DNA from: Bradyrhizobium sp. AUGA SZCCT0283
GTDB lineage: Bacteria; Pseudomonadota; Alphaproteobacteria; Rhizobiales; Xanthobacteraceae
Length of the DNA: 58,079 nt
Direction of reading: 5' to 3'
Assembly (NCBI RefSeq): GCF_018130385.1
Contig: NZ_JAFCLU010000039.1
Location: 1-58,079, forward strand
In this document: piece by piece, positions 45,522-54,687 of the stretch
How positions within the stretch are numbered: position 1 is the first letter of the stretch
Layout: every line of letters begins with the position of its first letter
The notes under the pieces: generated by a model
The model's input: only the letters and a program-made list of their open reading frames with translations
The model's database searches: none
What the model was told of the DNA's origin: nothing
Position numbers and translations under genes: made by a program

Positions 45522-45525
<4 letters not shown>
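43972..45525 (-). CDS. nadB: L-aspartate oxidase
   Basis: A 517-residue flavoprotein that oxidises aspartate to iminoaspartate. The FAD Rossmann motif VVIGGGAAGLMTALQMA is near residues 13-29. EASSLWAQGGLAAAMG, FVQFHPTA and TGLHGANRLASNSLMEA are family hallmarks. Start at 45525 (MSPEISALN) overlaps the nadA stop by four bases (ATGA); the frame is open further back but inside nadA. The product is channelled to NadA. The operon overlap on both sides indicates tight co-translation. Confidence 0.96.
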
Positions 45526-46508
<983 letters not shown>

Positions 46509-46509
46509 T

Positions 46510-46528
46510 TATACTCTCCTTGAGTATA
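46510..46528. promoter_or_regulatory. Palindromic operator 1 in front of nadA
   Basis: TATACTC (46510-46516) and GAGTATA (46522-46528) are perfect 7-base arms around a five-base spacer, directly in front of the nadA start codon. A second, similar palindrome follows at 46536-46556. Both are the likely binding sites of the NadQ/NrtR-type regulator encoded next door. Confidence 0.65.
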
Positions 46529-46535
46529 TCTTGGC

Positions 46536-46556
46536 TTATACTTATCCTGAGCATAA
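46536..46556. promoter_or_regulatory. Palindromic operator 2 in front of nadA
   Basis: TTATACT (46536-46542) and AGCATAA (46550-46556) are matched arms with one mismatched pair. Its centre is 27 bases from that of operator 1. Together the sites fill the 54-base gap between the regulator and nadA. Confidence 0.6.
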
Positions 46557-46562
46557 CCGATG

Positions 46563-47516
46563 TCAAGTGCGCGAAAGCGGCAGCTTGGTTCCGACAACCG
46601 CCCGTTCCGCCAGCACGCCATGGCGGAACCGGAACAGCTTGGCGGGGCGGCCGACGGTATCGGCGGCGATTGCGCCAGTTTCCTCAACGAGTTGCTGCTG
46701 CTCGATCAAGCGGCGGAAATTCTGCTTGTGCACCAGCCGGCCTGCAAGCGCCTCAACGGTGCGTTGCAGTTGCAGCAGGGTAAATTCCGCCGGCATCAGT
46801 TCGAACACCACGGGCCGATATTTGATCTTGGCGCGCAGTCGCGCGATCCCGGTGGCGAGAATGCGGCGGTGATCTCCGCTCATCGGCCGGCCGGGAATGA
46901 CCACAGCGGCGCTTGCCCCGTCGCGCACGGCTTCCGGAAGCAAGCCGGCCTCGTAGAGCAGTTCATAGCGCTGCAGGACCAGTTCCTCGTTCCATTCGCG
47001 CTCGTCGAGGCCAAACGTGATGGCGACGCGCTGCCAGCGTTCGCGCTGCAGGCTGGCGGTGTCTGCAGATTTCGACCACGCCCGCAGCCGGGATGCCAAT
47101 GTCTTCGCCAGCGCTGCGGGGAGGCCGGCACGATGGTCCTCCCAGGGGAAATATTCGTACCAGCCGGACCAATGCGCCTCAAAACCCTGGCCGACCTTGT
47201 CTTCGCGGGTCAGGCCCAGATAGCTGATCGAGATCGAATGCGGCGACTTGGCATCGCCCGCCCGCCCGCGATCGGCGAAAGTGTAGAGCTGCTCGACATA
47301 GCCGAGCGGGTGGCCGGTCTGCGCCTCGACCCATGCCCGCAATCCCGTCTGCAACGAGCGGTGCGCAAATTCGAACGGGCCACTCGGCAGCGCGCTGGCG
47401 TTGGCGATGGTCATGATCTTGGGCTCGCCGTCGGTGACGGCGACGAGCACGGCGACCAGGTCCGCCGTGGTCGCATTGGCTGCGCCCGTCTTGCTGGCTT
47501 TCCGTGCCCCTGCCAC
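46563..47516 (-). CDS. nadQ: NadQ/NrtR-type Nudix-fold NAD regulator
   Basis: A 317-residue protein. The N-terminal half (about 20-175) is a Nudix-like fold (COG4111 type) without the catalytic REXXEE box: the region that should hold it reads LQTGLRAWVEAQTG. The C-terminal half (about 230-310) is a winged helix with LLQLQRTVEALAGRLVHKQN and FRRLIEQQQLVEETG. Such proteins in alphaproteobacteria control nadABC (NadQ). It lies directly upstream of nadA on the same strand, with the tandem palindromes between. The upstream limit of the transcript is unclear. I infer that a NAD-related ligand binds the Nudix fold. Confidence 0.85.
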   Translation of the reverse strand: MAGARKASKTGAANATTADLVAVLVAVTDGEPKIMTIANASALPSGPFEFAHRSLQTGLRAWVEAQTGHPLGYVEQLYTFADRGRAGDAKSPHSISISYLGLTREDKVGQGFEAHWSGWYEYFPWEDHRAGLPAALAKTLASRLRAWSKSADTASLQRERWQRVAITFGLDEREWNEELVLQRYELLYEAGLLPEAVRDGASAAVVIPGRPMSGDHRRILATGIARLRAKIKYRPVVFELMPAEFTLLQLQRTVEALAGRLVHKQNFRRLIEQQQLVEETGAIAADTVGRPAKLFRFRHGVLAERAVVGTKLPLSRT

Positions 47517-47552
47517 GTCGGTCGTCCGTCTCCGTTGTTTGCTAATGCGCGT

Positions 47553-48071
47553 TTAGCAATATCCGTACACGCCGCAAGCGTACGGCAGACGGTTCCAGTA
47601 CGGACCATAGGATGGGCCGCCGTAATAGGGGCCGTCATAGCTGTAGGAATGGTTGGTGCCGTAATAGCCAGGCAGTGTCGATGAGCCCGGCAGCAGCGGC
47701 GTGCCGAAGACGCGCGGCGCATAGGGCACCACGCCCACCGGCGTGAACAGCACATCGGGATCCTCTTCCTCGACCACCAACGTGTGGCCACGGCGCACAT
47801 AGAGCGGCGCGGGAGCGGGCGCGACCGTGGTTCGGTAATTATAGTGGGCGCGGGGCAGGCCGGGCGGCAATTGGCTGGCGGCGCGAACCGCGGCGTTTTT
47901 GCGGGCGGCGCGCTTGGGGGCGGGGTTGCCGACGGCGCTCTTGGGGGCGGGGGTGCCGCCAGCGCTCGTGGTGGCGGGGCTGTCCGCGCTCGTGGGAGCG
48001 GGAGTGTCGTCGGCGGCGGCGGTTCCGATCGCGAAAATCGCGACCAGGAATGGCGTCATCCAGCGCAGCAT
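47553..48071 (-). CDS. Secreted Gly/Tyr-rich protein, unknown function
   Basis: A 172-residue protein with a signal peptide (MLRWMTPFLVAIFAIGTAAA, cut before DDTPAP). A low-complexity Thr/Ala/Pro/Lys stretch follows (about 22-60). The C-terminus is rich in Gly, Tyr and Pro with repeats of YYG and YGP. No domain recognised. It may be a surface or cell-wall-associated protein. The composition is consistent with a real secreted protein. It is upstream of nadQ on the same strand, 36 bases away, but a functional link is doubtful. Confidence 0.65.
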   Translation of the reverse strand: MLRWMTPFLVAIFAIGTAAADDTPAPTSADSPATTSAGGTPAPKSAVGNPAPKRAARKNAAVRAASQLPPGLPRAHYNYRTTVAPAPAPLYVRRGHTLVVEEEDPDVLFTPVGVVPYAPRVFGTPLLPGSSTLPGYYGTNHSYSYDGPYYGGPSYGPYWNRLPYACGVYGYC

Positions 48072-48154
48072 CGTTTGCTCCGAATCATCAAGGGCGGCTC
48101 AGCGCCACTTTATGCCGGAATGAGCGTTAACGAGAGGCTTGTGATTTCGGGAGC

Positions 48155-48224
48155 CGTCATGCATGGCCGGGCATAGCCGTCTAAGGACGGCGTCGCTTCC
48201 GCTCGCCTATGCCCGGCCATGACG
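48155..48224. repeat. Intergenic palindromic repeat
   Basis: CGTCATGCATGGCCGGGCAT and its complement ending ATGCCCGGCCATGACG flank a short variable centre. It is related to the element at 1245-1327 and lies between the convergently spaced metY end and the secreted protein start. Confidence 0.75.
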
Positions 48225-48233
48225 GTAATACGA

Positions 48234-49514
48234 TCAGGCCGTCAGCGCCTGCTCCAGATCCGCGATCAGATCTTCCTTGTCCTCGATGCCGATCGACAGG
48301 CGGACGACATCGGGCGCGGCGCCGGACTTCACCTTGGCGGCGTCGTCGAGTTGGCTATGGGTGGTCGAAGCCGGGTGAATCACCAGCGAACGGGTGTCGC
48401 CGACATTGGCCAGATGCGAGAACAGTTTCAGGTTCGACACCAGATTGACGCCGGCGTCGTAGCCGCCCCTCAGGCTGAAGGTGAATACCGCCCCGGCGCC
48501 CTTCGGCGCGTATTTGCGCGCGAGCTTGTTGTACCTGTCGCTGGCGAGGCCGGCATAGTTCACCGACGCGACCGCAGAATGTCCGGCAAGGAATTCCGCG
48601 ACCGCCTTGGCATTCTCGCAATGCTTCTGCATGCGCAGCGGCAGCGTCTCGATGCCGGTCAGGATCATGAAGGCGTTGAACGGCGAGATCGCCGGGCCGA
48701 GGTCGCGCAAGCCCAGCACGCGGCAGGCAATCGCGAAGGCGAAGTTGCCAAAAGTCTCCTGGATCCTGATGCCGTGATATTCCGGCCGGGGCTCGTTGAG
48801 CATCGGATATTTGTTGCCCTTCGACCAGTCGAAGGTGCCGCCGTCGACGATGATGCCGCCGAGCGAATTACCGTGACCGCCGAGAAATTTGGTCAGTGAG
48901 TGCACGACGATGTCGGCGCCATGATCGATCGGGCGGATCAGGTAGGGCGTGGCCAGCGTGTTGTCGACGATCAGCGGCACGCCGGCGTTGCGGGCCACTT
49001 CCGCGATCGCCTCGATGTCGGTGATGCTGCCCGCGGGGTTGGCGATCGATTCGATGAAGATCGCCTTGGTGCGCGGCGTTACCGCGCGCTCGAAGCTGCC
49101 GATATCGTCGGGATCGGCCCACGCCACGTTCCAGCCAAAGCTCTTGAACGCGTGGGTGAACTGGTTGATCGAGCCGCCGTAGAGTTTTCGCGCGGCGATG
49201 AACTCGTCGCCCGGCATCAGCAATTGCTGCAGCACCACGACCTGCGCCGCGTGTCCCGAGGCGACCGCAAGCGCCGCGGTGCCGCCTTCCAGCGCCGCAA
49301 CGCGCTCTTCCAGCACGGCGGTGGTCGGGTTGCCGATGCGGGTATAAATGTTGCCGAACGCCTGCAGCCCGAACAGCGAGGCGGCATGGTCGGCATCGTT
49401 GAACACGAAGGACGTGGTTTGATAGATCGGCGTCACCCGTGCGCCGGTGGTGGGATCGGGCTGCGCACCGGCATGCACGGCAAGGGTCGAAAATCCCGGG
49501 AGACGGTCGGTCAT
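48234..49514 (-). CDS. metY: O-acetylhomoserine sulfhydrylase (MetY family)
   Basis: A 426-residue PLP enzyme that forms homocysteine from O-acetylhomoserine and sulfide. The PLP lysine is Lys209 in VVHSLTKFLGGHG. GFSTLAVHAGAQPDPTTGAR, IYTRIGNPTTAVLEERVAAL and SHLANVGDTRSLVIHP are family segments. Typical length. A conserved neighbour in rhizobia is the CoA-binding protein, found here at 49667-50251. I checked the upstream region for a SAM-II riboswitch and did not find convincing pairing. Confidence 0.93.
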   Translation of the reverse strand: MTDRLPGFSTLAVHAGAQPDPTTGARVTPIYQTTSFVFNDADHAASLFGLQAFGNIYTRIGNPTTAVLEERVAALEGGTAALAVASGHAAQVVVLQQLLMPGDEFIAARKLYGGSINQFTHAFKSFGWNVAWADPDDIGSFERAVTPRTKAIFIESIANPAGSITDIEAIAEVARNAGVPLIVDNTLATPYLIRPIDHGADIVVHSLTKFLGGHGNSLGGIIVDGGTFDWSKGNKYPMLNEPRPEYHGIRIQETFGNFAFAIACRVLGLRDLGPAISPFNAFMILTGIETLPLRMQKHCENAKAVAEFLAGHSAVASVNYAGLASDRYNKLARKYAPKGAGAVFTFSLRGGYDAGVNLVSNLKLFSHLANVGDTRSLVIHPASTTHSQLDDAAKVKSGAAPDVVRLSIGIEDKEDLIADLEQALTA

Positions 49515-49666
49515 TCTTTGCGTCCTGTTCGTTAGCTTGCTCGAAATGCGCGGGCGATGCTGATCGCAGGCGCGTCCGCCGTCAAGGCGAGGGGTTCACA
49601 TCTGGCGGATTGGAAACGGGTCTGCTTCGTTAGGCCGCGTCGTCGAAATAATTGTTTCGCATTGCG

Positions 49667-50251
49667 TCACGTTGGCTCGCTTCTGTTCTTTGCGGCGCGA
49701 TCCGATGCGGTGGTCGCGCCGCCGCCGACGCTCGTCCTGTTCAGCGACAGCCGCATGCCTTGGGTGGGGATCGGCGCGCGCTTCGAGCTCAGCGTGCGCG
49801 AATTGACTCCCATCCATGAAATTTCCGACGATAGCCGTCCATATTCGATCTTCGGGCAGCGGTTCATCACCACCTTGAGGCCGGCCGCTTCGGCCCTCTC
49901 GGCGGCCGCGTCGTCGCGCGCGCCGAGCTGCATCCAGATCACTTTCGGCAGCGGCGACAATGTCAGCGCTTCGTCGACAACAGGCATGATATGGCTGGAG
50001 TTGCGGAAGATGTCGATCATGTCGACGGGACGGCCGATATCCGACAGCGAGGCGACGAAGGGTTTTCCGAGCAGGCTCTTTCCGACATGGCCGGGATTGA
50101 CCGGAATCATGTCGTAGCCGCGCTGCGCCAGGTATTTGAAGGCGAAGTAGCTCGGCCGCACATTGACCGGCGAGGCGCCGACCATCGCGATCGACTTCAC
50201 GCCGTTGAGGATGCCGCGGATGTAGTTGTCGTCGTAGCTGTCGTGGTTCAT
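49667..50251 (-). CDS. CoA-binding domain protein (YccU family)
   Basis: A 194-residue protein with a single CoA-binding Rossmann domain (about 10-140). It has KSIAMVGASPVNVRPSYFAF, PVNPGHVGKSLLG and IWMQLGARDDAAAERAEAAG. The C-terminal 40 residues are Ser/Arg/Thr-rich and may be untypical. Family members bind CoA or nucleotides; function is unclear. It is upstream of metY on the same strand, 152 bases away, and downstream of the enoyl-CoA hydratase. Confidence 0.9.
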   Translation of the reverse strand: MNHDSYDDNYIRGILNGVKSIAMVGASPVNVRPSYFAFKYLAQRGYDMIPVNPGHVGKSLLGKPFVASLSDIGRPVDMIDIFRNSSHIMPVVDEALTLSPLPKVIWMQLGARDDAAAERAEAAGLKVVMNRCPKIEYGRLSSEISWMGVNSRTLSSKRAPIPTQGMRLSLNRTSVGGGATTASDRAAKNRSEPT

Positions 50252-50263
50252 TTTTTATCCATA

Positions 50264-50342
50264 CGTCATTGCGAGCGCAGCGAAGCAATCCATCCATCCG
50301 TTATGCCGCGCTATGGATCGCTTCGCTGCGCTCGCAATGACG
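50264..50342. repeat. GTCATTGCGAG palindromic repeat, copy 3
   Basis: Begins CGTCATTGCGAGCGCAGCGA and ends CGCTCGCAATGACG, with GCAATCCAT/ATGGATCGC inside. It is located between the enoyl-CoA hydratase and the CoA-binding gene, directly after the former's stop codon, so it may act as its 3' end. Confidence 0.85.
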
Positions 50343-50343
50343 G

Positions 50344-51168
50344 TCACTTATCCTGCCATTTCGGCTCACGCTTCTCGATAAAGGCGCCGATGCCTTCCTC
50401 GGCGTCGCGCGCCATCATGTTCTCGGTCATCACTTCCGCCGTATAACGGTAGGCGTCGGCAAGGCTCATTTCGGCCTGGCGATAGAACGCCTCCTTGCCG
50501 AGCTTGATGGTATAGGCGGATTTGAGCGCGACCTTCTGCGCCAGCGCGATCGCCGCATCGCGCTCGGTGCCGGCGGCGACGACGCGGTTGACGAGGCCGA
50601 TATTCTTCGCCGTCGCCGCCGAGATCGGCTCGCCCGTGAGCAGCATCTCCATCGCCTGCTTGCGCGGGATGTTGCGCGACAGCGCCACCATGGGCGTCGA
50701 ACAGAACAGGCCGATATCGACGCCGGGGGTGGCGAAGCCTGCGGTCTCGGAGGCGACCGCGAGATCGCAGCTTGCCACGAGCTGGCAGCCGGCGGCCGTC
50801 GCGATGCCCTGCACGGCGGCGACCACGGGCTTCGGCAGATGCACGACCGCCTGCATCATCGCGCTGCAGGCGTTCATGATCTGCCCAAAATAGGCGCGGC
50901 CGCGATCGGCATCGCTGCGGCGCGCGGTCAGTTCCTTCATGTCATGGCCCGCGGAGAAGGCCGGACCGTTGGCCGCGATGACGACGGCGCGGACGCTGTT
51001 GTCGTTGTGGATTTCTTTCAGTGCGCCGTGCAGTTCGGCGATCAGGCCCTCCGACAGGCTGTTGCGCGCCGCCGGCCGGTTGAGGGTGAGCAGGCGGATG
51101 CTGCCGACATTTTCCTGCAGCAGGATCGGAGGTTGCGGCGTGGGCGCGCGAGCAGTCTGGGCGGGCAT
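50344..51168 (-). CDS. Enoyl-CoA hydratase/isomerase family protein
   Basis: A 274-residue crotonase-fold protein. GPAFSAGHDMKELTARRS holds the oxyanion-hole region, and QGIATAAGCQLVASCDLAVA carries the second oxyanion residue and conserved Gly-Cys. The C-terminal helices follow KQAMEMLLTGEPISA. Two Glu residues expected of classical hydratases are not obvious, so it may catalyse another crotonase reaction. Met at 51168 was chosen over upstream in-frame starts. It is divergent from the thioesterase gene. Confidence 0.9.
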   Translation of the reverse strand: MPAQTARAPTPQPPILLQENVGSIRLLTLNRPAARNSLSEGLIAELHGALKEIHNDNSVRAVVIAANGPAFSAGHDMKELTARRSDADRGRAYFGQIMNACSAMMQAVVHLPKPVVAAVQGIATAAGCQLVASCDLAVASETAGFATPGVDIGLFCSTPMVALSRNIPRKQAMEMLLTGEPISAATAKNIGLVNRVVAAGTERDAAIALAQKVALKSAYTIKLGKEAFYRQAEMSLADAYRYTAEVMTENMMARDAEEGIGAFIEKREPKWQDK

Positions 51169-51254
51169 TTCCGAGGTTTCCACTCCGAGATTTTCAGTTG
51201 GGTTTTGATGACAACCTAATGTAACAGGCACCCTTAATCGAGGGCAGGGGTAGC

Positions 51255-51683
51255 ATGGCGGCAGCGAAAATGAGCGTGGCTGAGCTGGAGAAGTTCCTTC
51301 GCGAGGAATTTCCCCAAGCCTTCAGCGATGGCGACATCACCATCGAGAGCGCCGACGGCGAAACCTGCCTGCTGCGGCGGCGCTATGACGAGCGCATGCT
51401 GCGTCCGGGCGGCACCGTGTCGGGGCCGACGCTGATGGCGATGGCCGATTTCGCGATGTATGTGGTGCTGCTCTCGGCAATCGGCCCGGTGGGCCTCGCG
51501 GTGACGACCAATCTCAACATCAATTTCCTGCGCAAGGGCCTGCCGGGGCAGGACGTGCTGGCCGCGGCGAAGCTGCTGAAGCTCGGCAAACGGCTTGCGG
51601 TCGGCGAGGTGAACCTGCTGTCGGGTTCGTCGCCCGATCCGATCGCCCATGTGACGGCGACCTATTCCATTCCAAATACGTAG
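51255..51683 (+). CDS. Hotdog-fold thioesterase (PaaI type)
   Basis: A 142-residue hotdog-fold protein, likely an acyl-CoA thioesterase. Hotdog segments include PGGTVSGPTLMAMADFAMYV, the conserved Asp in the helix, and VTTNLNINFLRKG with PGQDVLAAAKLLKLGKRLAV. The substrate is unknown. An ATG at 51255 after GGGGTAGC starts MAAAKMSVAELE. It is divergent from the enoyl-CoA hydratase, so both may belong to an acyl-CoA pathway. Confidence 0.9.
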   Translation: MAAAKMSVAELEKFLREEFPQAFSDGDITIESADGETCLLRRRYDERMLRPGGTVSGPTLMAMADFAMYVVLLSAIGPVGLAVTTNLNINFLRKGLPGQDVLAAAKLLKLGKRLAVGEVNLLSGSSPDPIAHVTATYSIPNT

Positions 51684-51755
51684 AGTTTTTAGCGGTATTA
51701 TTACACCATATTTCTAAGTTGCTGTTATTGCGTAGATAATTTATGCGCGTCGGCG

Positions 51756-51784
51756 TTGACGGACGACGCGCCGTTCTCTAGAAA
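51756..51784 (+). promoter_or_regulatory. Probable promoter of rplM-rpsI
   Basis: TTGACG (51756-51761) and TAGAAA (51779-51784) are spaced by 17 bases, upstream of the ribosomal genes. It is close to the alphaproteobacterial housekeeping pattern. An AT-rich stretch precedes it, consistent with an UP element. Confidence 0.4.
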
Positions 51785-51837
51785 CCCGCCAGTTCGGCGC
51801 ATCTGGCGCCGATTTCCTTTTTCACGGATTTCCTCAC

Positions 51838-52302
51838 ATGAAAACCTATTCGGCAAAGCCCGCCGATGTGACGAAGAAGTGGGTCTTGATCGACGCCAAG
51901 GGTTTGGTGGTCGGCCGGCTTGCCACTTTGGTCGCCATGCGCCTGCGCGGCAAACACCTCCCGACCTATACGCCCCACGTCGACTGCGGCGACAACGTCG
52001 TCATCATCAACGCGGCGCACGTCGTGCTGACCGGTCGCAAGCGCGACAACAAGGTCTACTACAAGCACACCGGCTTCATCGGTGGTATCAAGGAGCGCAC
52101 TGCGAAGTCGATCCTCGAGGGTCGCTTCCCCGAGCGCGTGCTCGAGAAGGCCATCGAGCGCATGGTCCCGCGCGGCCCGCTCGGCCGCGTGCAGATGGGT
52201 AATCTGCGCGTTTACCCCGGCGCCGAACATCCGCATGAAGCCCAGCAGCCCGAGAAGGTTGATATCGCTTCGATGAACCGCAAGAACATGAGGGCCGCAT
52301 AA
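51838..52302 (+). CDS. rplM: Ribosomal protein L13
   Basis: A 154-residue large-subunit protein. It begins MKTYSAKPADVTKKWVLIDA and contains VVGRLATLVAMRLRGKH, DNVVIINAAHVVLTGRK and the VPRGPLGRVQ segment. These match bacterial L13. It is followed after one base by rpsI, the usual arrangement. The 5' leader of more than 50 bases could hold an autoregulatory structure, but none was identified. Confidence 0.97.
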   Translation: MKTYSAKPADVTKKWVLIDAKGLVVGRLATLVAMRLRGKHLPTYTPHVDCGDNVVIINAAHVVLTGRKRDNKVYYKHTGFIGGIKERTAKSILEGRFPERVLEKAIERMVPRGPLGRVQMGNLRVYPGAEHPHEAQQPEKVDIASMNRKNMRAA

Positions 52303-52303
52303 G

Positions 52304-52780
52304 ATGTCGGATACCATGCAGTCTCTCGATCAGTTGGCGTCGCTGAAGACGGCGGCTCCGGAAGCGCCGAAATACGTCAAGAAGGTCGACAAATACGGCC
52401 GCGCCTATGCCACCGGCAAGCGCAAGGACGCGGTCGCCCGCGTCTGGATCAAGCCCGGCGCCGGCAAGATCGTGGTCAACACCCGCGAAGTCGAAGTCTA
52501 TTTCGCCCGCCCCGTTCTGCGCATGCTGATCCAGCAGCCGCTGGTCGCCGCCGCACGCGCCGGCCAGTACGACGTCATCTGCACGGTCGCCGGCGGCGGC
52601 CTGTCGGGCCAGGCGGGTGCCGTGCGTCACGGCATCTCGAAGGCTTTGACGAACTTCGAGCCGGATCTGCGCGGCGTGCTGAAGAAGGGCGGCTTCCTGA
52701 CCCGCGACTCCCGCACCGTGGAGCGCAAGAAGTACGGCCGGGCGAAGGCGCGCAAGTCGTTCCAGTTCTCGAAGCGCTAA
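52304..52780 (+). CDS. rpsI: Ribosomal protein S9
   Basis: A 158-residue small-subunit protein. The N-terminal 30 residues (MSDTMQSLDQLASLKTAAPE onward) are the alphaproteobacterial extension. The core has YATGKRKDAVARVWIKPGAG and a C-terminal KKYGRAKARKSFQFSKR that reaches the ribosomal P-site. It is encoded directly after rplM. The transcript ends at the hairpin 52827-52850. Confidence 0.97.
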   Translation: MSDTMQSLDQLASLKTAAPEAPKYVKKVDKYGRAYATGKRKDAVARVWIKPGAGKIVVNTREVEVYFARPVLRMLIQQPLVAAARAGQYDVICTVAGGGLSGQAGAVRHGISKALTNFEPDLRGVLKKGGFLTRDSRTVERKKYGRAKARKSFQFSKR

Positions 52781-52826
52781 TTGCTTCGCTAAAATTTGCA
52801 GCGGATTGCTGCATTCACCAGACGAA

Positions 52827-52850
52827 AAAGGGCGCCGATCGGCGCCCTTT
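52827..52850. terminator. Terminator hairpin after rpsI
   Basis: AAAGGGCGCCGA and TCGGCGCCCTTT form a perfect stem with a four-base apex, followed by TGTGCTT. The A-run on the left and T-run on the right support intrinsic termination. Confidence 0.8.
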
Positions 52851-53014
52851 GTGCTTACTATTTAGTGATGGGTTACCACGGATTTTCGTGAAAACTTGCT
52901 TACCCGCACAAACGAAATTGGAACACGGCGCTCCTAGTGTCCCCAATGCGCTGGCGCGAAATTGCATTTTCAGTGTGCGCCGAACAGTTGCATCACACGC
53001 GTTCGGGTGAGCCC

Positions 53015-54232
53015 ATGTCGTTCGATACGTCCACGTTATATCTGTTTGCCACGATGGTCGCAGGCATGCTCGGGGCCATGCTGTTGCTGTTCGGCAAGCA
53101 GGAAAACATTCCAGCCTTGAAGTGGTGGGGGACGGCCTATCTGCTTGGCGCATCGTCGGTGGCGATCTGGACCATCGGCGGCACCAAACTCGGCGAGCCG
53201 CTGTTGCTGGCGCTGCATGCGCTCGGCTTCGTGGCCTGCGGCATGGTCTGGAACGCCTCGCGCGTCTTCCACGGCCGCAAGCCCAATCTGCCGGGGCTGT
53301 TGTTTGGCGCGGTCGTCTGGGTCGGCATGGTGCTGGCTGTGCCATCATTGAATCCCGCCATGCGGTTGATCGTCGGCGCGGCGATCGTCGCGATCTATGC
53401 GGGGCTGACGGCTTCCGAATTGTGGAACGAACGGCGGCGGACGATGCACAAGCGCTGGCCGACGATTGTCGTGCCCGTGATGCATGGTTGCGTACTGGCG
53501 CTGCCGATCCTGCTCGGCAGTCTGCTGCGCCCGCATGACGAAACCTTCACCAGCAGCATCTGGGTGACGGCGTTCTCGATCGAACTGGTGCTGTATGCGA
53601 TCGGCACGGTGTTCGTCATCTTCATGCTGGTGTCGGACCGCGCGGTGACGGTGCACAAGACCGCCGCTTCGGTCGATCCCTTGAGCGGAATGCTGAACCG
53701 CCGCGGTTTTTCGGAAGCCAGCAACCAGGTGATCGAACGCGAGGCCGCCGCGGGGCGGCCGGTGACGGTGATGATTTTCGACATCGACCATTTCAAGAGC
53801 ATCAACGACCGCTTCGGCCATCCCGCGGGCGACGAGATCCTCAAATTGTTCTCCACCGTCGTGGTCAGCAACTTGCGCATCAGCGATCTGTCGGGCCGGA
53901 TCGGCGGCGAGGAGTTCGCGGCGCTGTTGGCCTGTCCGCTGGAAGAGGGCGTGATCGTGGCCGAGCGCGTGCGCGAGGCATTCGAAGCGTCCAACATCGC
54001 CTGCGAGGAAGGCCCGGTCGACACCACCGTCAGCATCGGCGTCGCCGGCGGACCGGCGGGCACGGAGCTCGACGTGTTGCTGGCGGCGGCCGATACCGCG
54101 CTCTATCAGGCCAAGCGCTCCGGCCGTAACCGGGTCGAGGCCGCCGAAGAGCTGCCGCTGTCGCTGGAGAAATGGCGGCGCAAGACCGCCGGCCGCACCG
54201 CTTCGCAACGCCAGGTGCCGGCGGCGTCCTAA
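53015..54232 (+). CDS. Membrane diguanylate cyclase (GGDEF domain)
   Basis: A 405-residue protein with about six N-terminal transmembrane helices (about 5-215) and a C-terminal GGDEF domain (about 235-395). The active-site motif is GGEEF at residues 297-301, and the c-di-GMP inhibitory I-site RISD is at 288-291, five residues before it. Both are intact, so it should make c-di-GMP with product feedback. The Met at 53015 was preferred over the upstream frame from 52937. It is isolated after rpsI, but c-di-GMP could affect the polysaccharide locus elsewhere in the window. Confidence 0.9.
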   Translation: MSFDTSTLYLFATMVAGMLGAMLLLFGKQENIPALKWWGTAYLLGASSVAIWTIGGTKLGEPLLLALHALGFVACGMVWNASRVFHGRKPNLPGLLFGAVVWVGMVLAVPSLNPAMRLIVGAAIVAIYAGLTASELWNERRRTMHKRWPTIVVPVMHGCVLALPILLGSLLRPHDETFTSSIWVTAFSIELVLYAIGTVFVIFMLVSDRAVTVHKTAASVDPLSGMLNRRGFSEASNQVIEREAAAGRPVTVMIFDIDHFKSINDRFGHPAGDEILKLFSTVVVSNLRISDLSGRIGGEEFAALLACPLEEGVIVAERVREAFEASNIACEEGPVDTTVSIGVAGGPAGTELDVLLAAADTALYQAKRSGRNRVEAAEELPLSLEKWRRKTAGRTASQRQVPAAS

Positions 54233-54349
54233 ACGCTTCGCCCGAACAAGGCGATACCTCCGGAGATTGATCCAACACTTTGGGCCGCTCTCTCCGGAAA
54301 TGACGCGCGGTAACCTTGCGTTTACCATTCCGTCCATATCATCTGCGGC

Positions 54350-54586
54350 ATGGATTCACCTCGCAGACGAAATTCGCAAGCCGCTCTGATGTCGCTCGAA
54401 GCGGCAGCAGCCTCGGCCCGCGGCGGTTTTGGCTGCATGTTCTCGACCTCGGAAGAATTCGAGATGGCGCTCATCACGGAGCGTCGTGCGCAGGGGCGTT
54501 ATGATCAGCGCAGAATGCGCTGGCCTGCCATCCTATTCGTCGGCTGTGCGCTGATGGTCGCCGGTACGGTGCTGCTGTTCGGCTGA
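54350..54586 (+). CDS. Small single-pass membrane protein
   Basis: A 78-residue protein with a polar N-terminal half (MDSPRRRNSQAALMSLEAAA onward) and one C-terminal transmembrane helix (about 58-77, WPAILFVGCALMVAGTVLLF). No family recognised. A proper terminator (54610-54633) closes it, which supports expression. It is the only gene between the cyclase and the ABM gene. Confidence 0.6.
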   Translation: MDSPRRRNSQAALMSLEAAAASARGGFGCMFSTSEEFEMALITERRAQGRYDQRRMRWPAILFVGCALMVAGTVLLFG

Positions 54587-54609
54587 GTTGCCGGGCCATT
54601 TGCCGATGC

Positions 54610-54633
54610 AAGGGCGCCGCAGGGCGCCTTTTT
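54610..54633 (+). terminator. Intrinsic terminator after the small membrane protein
   Basis: AAGGGCGCC and GGCGCCTTT pair around a GCAG loop and are followed by TTTCTTTT. It is a classical hairpin plus U-tract for plus-strand transcription. Confidence 0.85.
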
Positions 54634-54687
54634 CTTTTGATTTGTCTGGGTTAGACACGCTCATTCTCACGAGAAGGCGTAACTCAG

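Noticed and set aside
49470..49666. Possible SAM-II riboswitch upstream of metY
   Set aside because: A phrase CATTTCGAGCAAGCT is weakly reminiscent, but the paired stem and pseudoknot cannot be drawn convincingly.
49596..50297. 233-codon minus frame beginning MDGLLRCARND
   Set aside because: Its start is made of the dispersed GTCATTGCGAG repeat, and the rest is out of frame with the CoA-binding gene, which has clear domain motifs.
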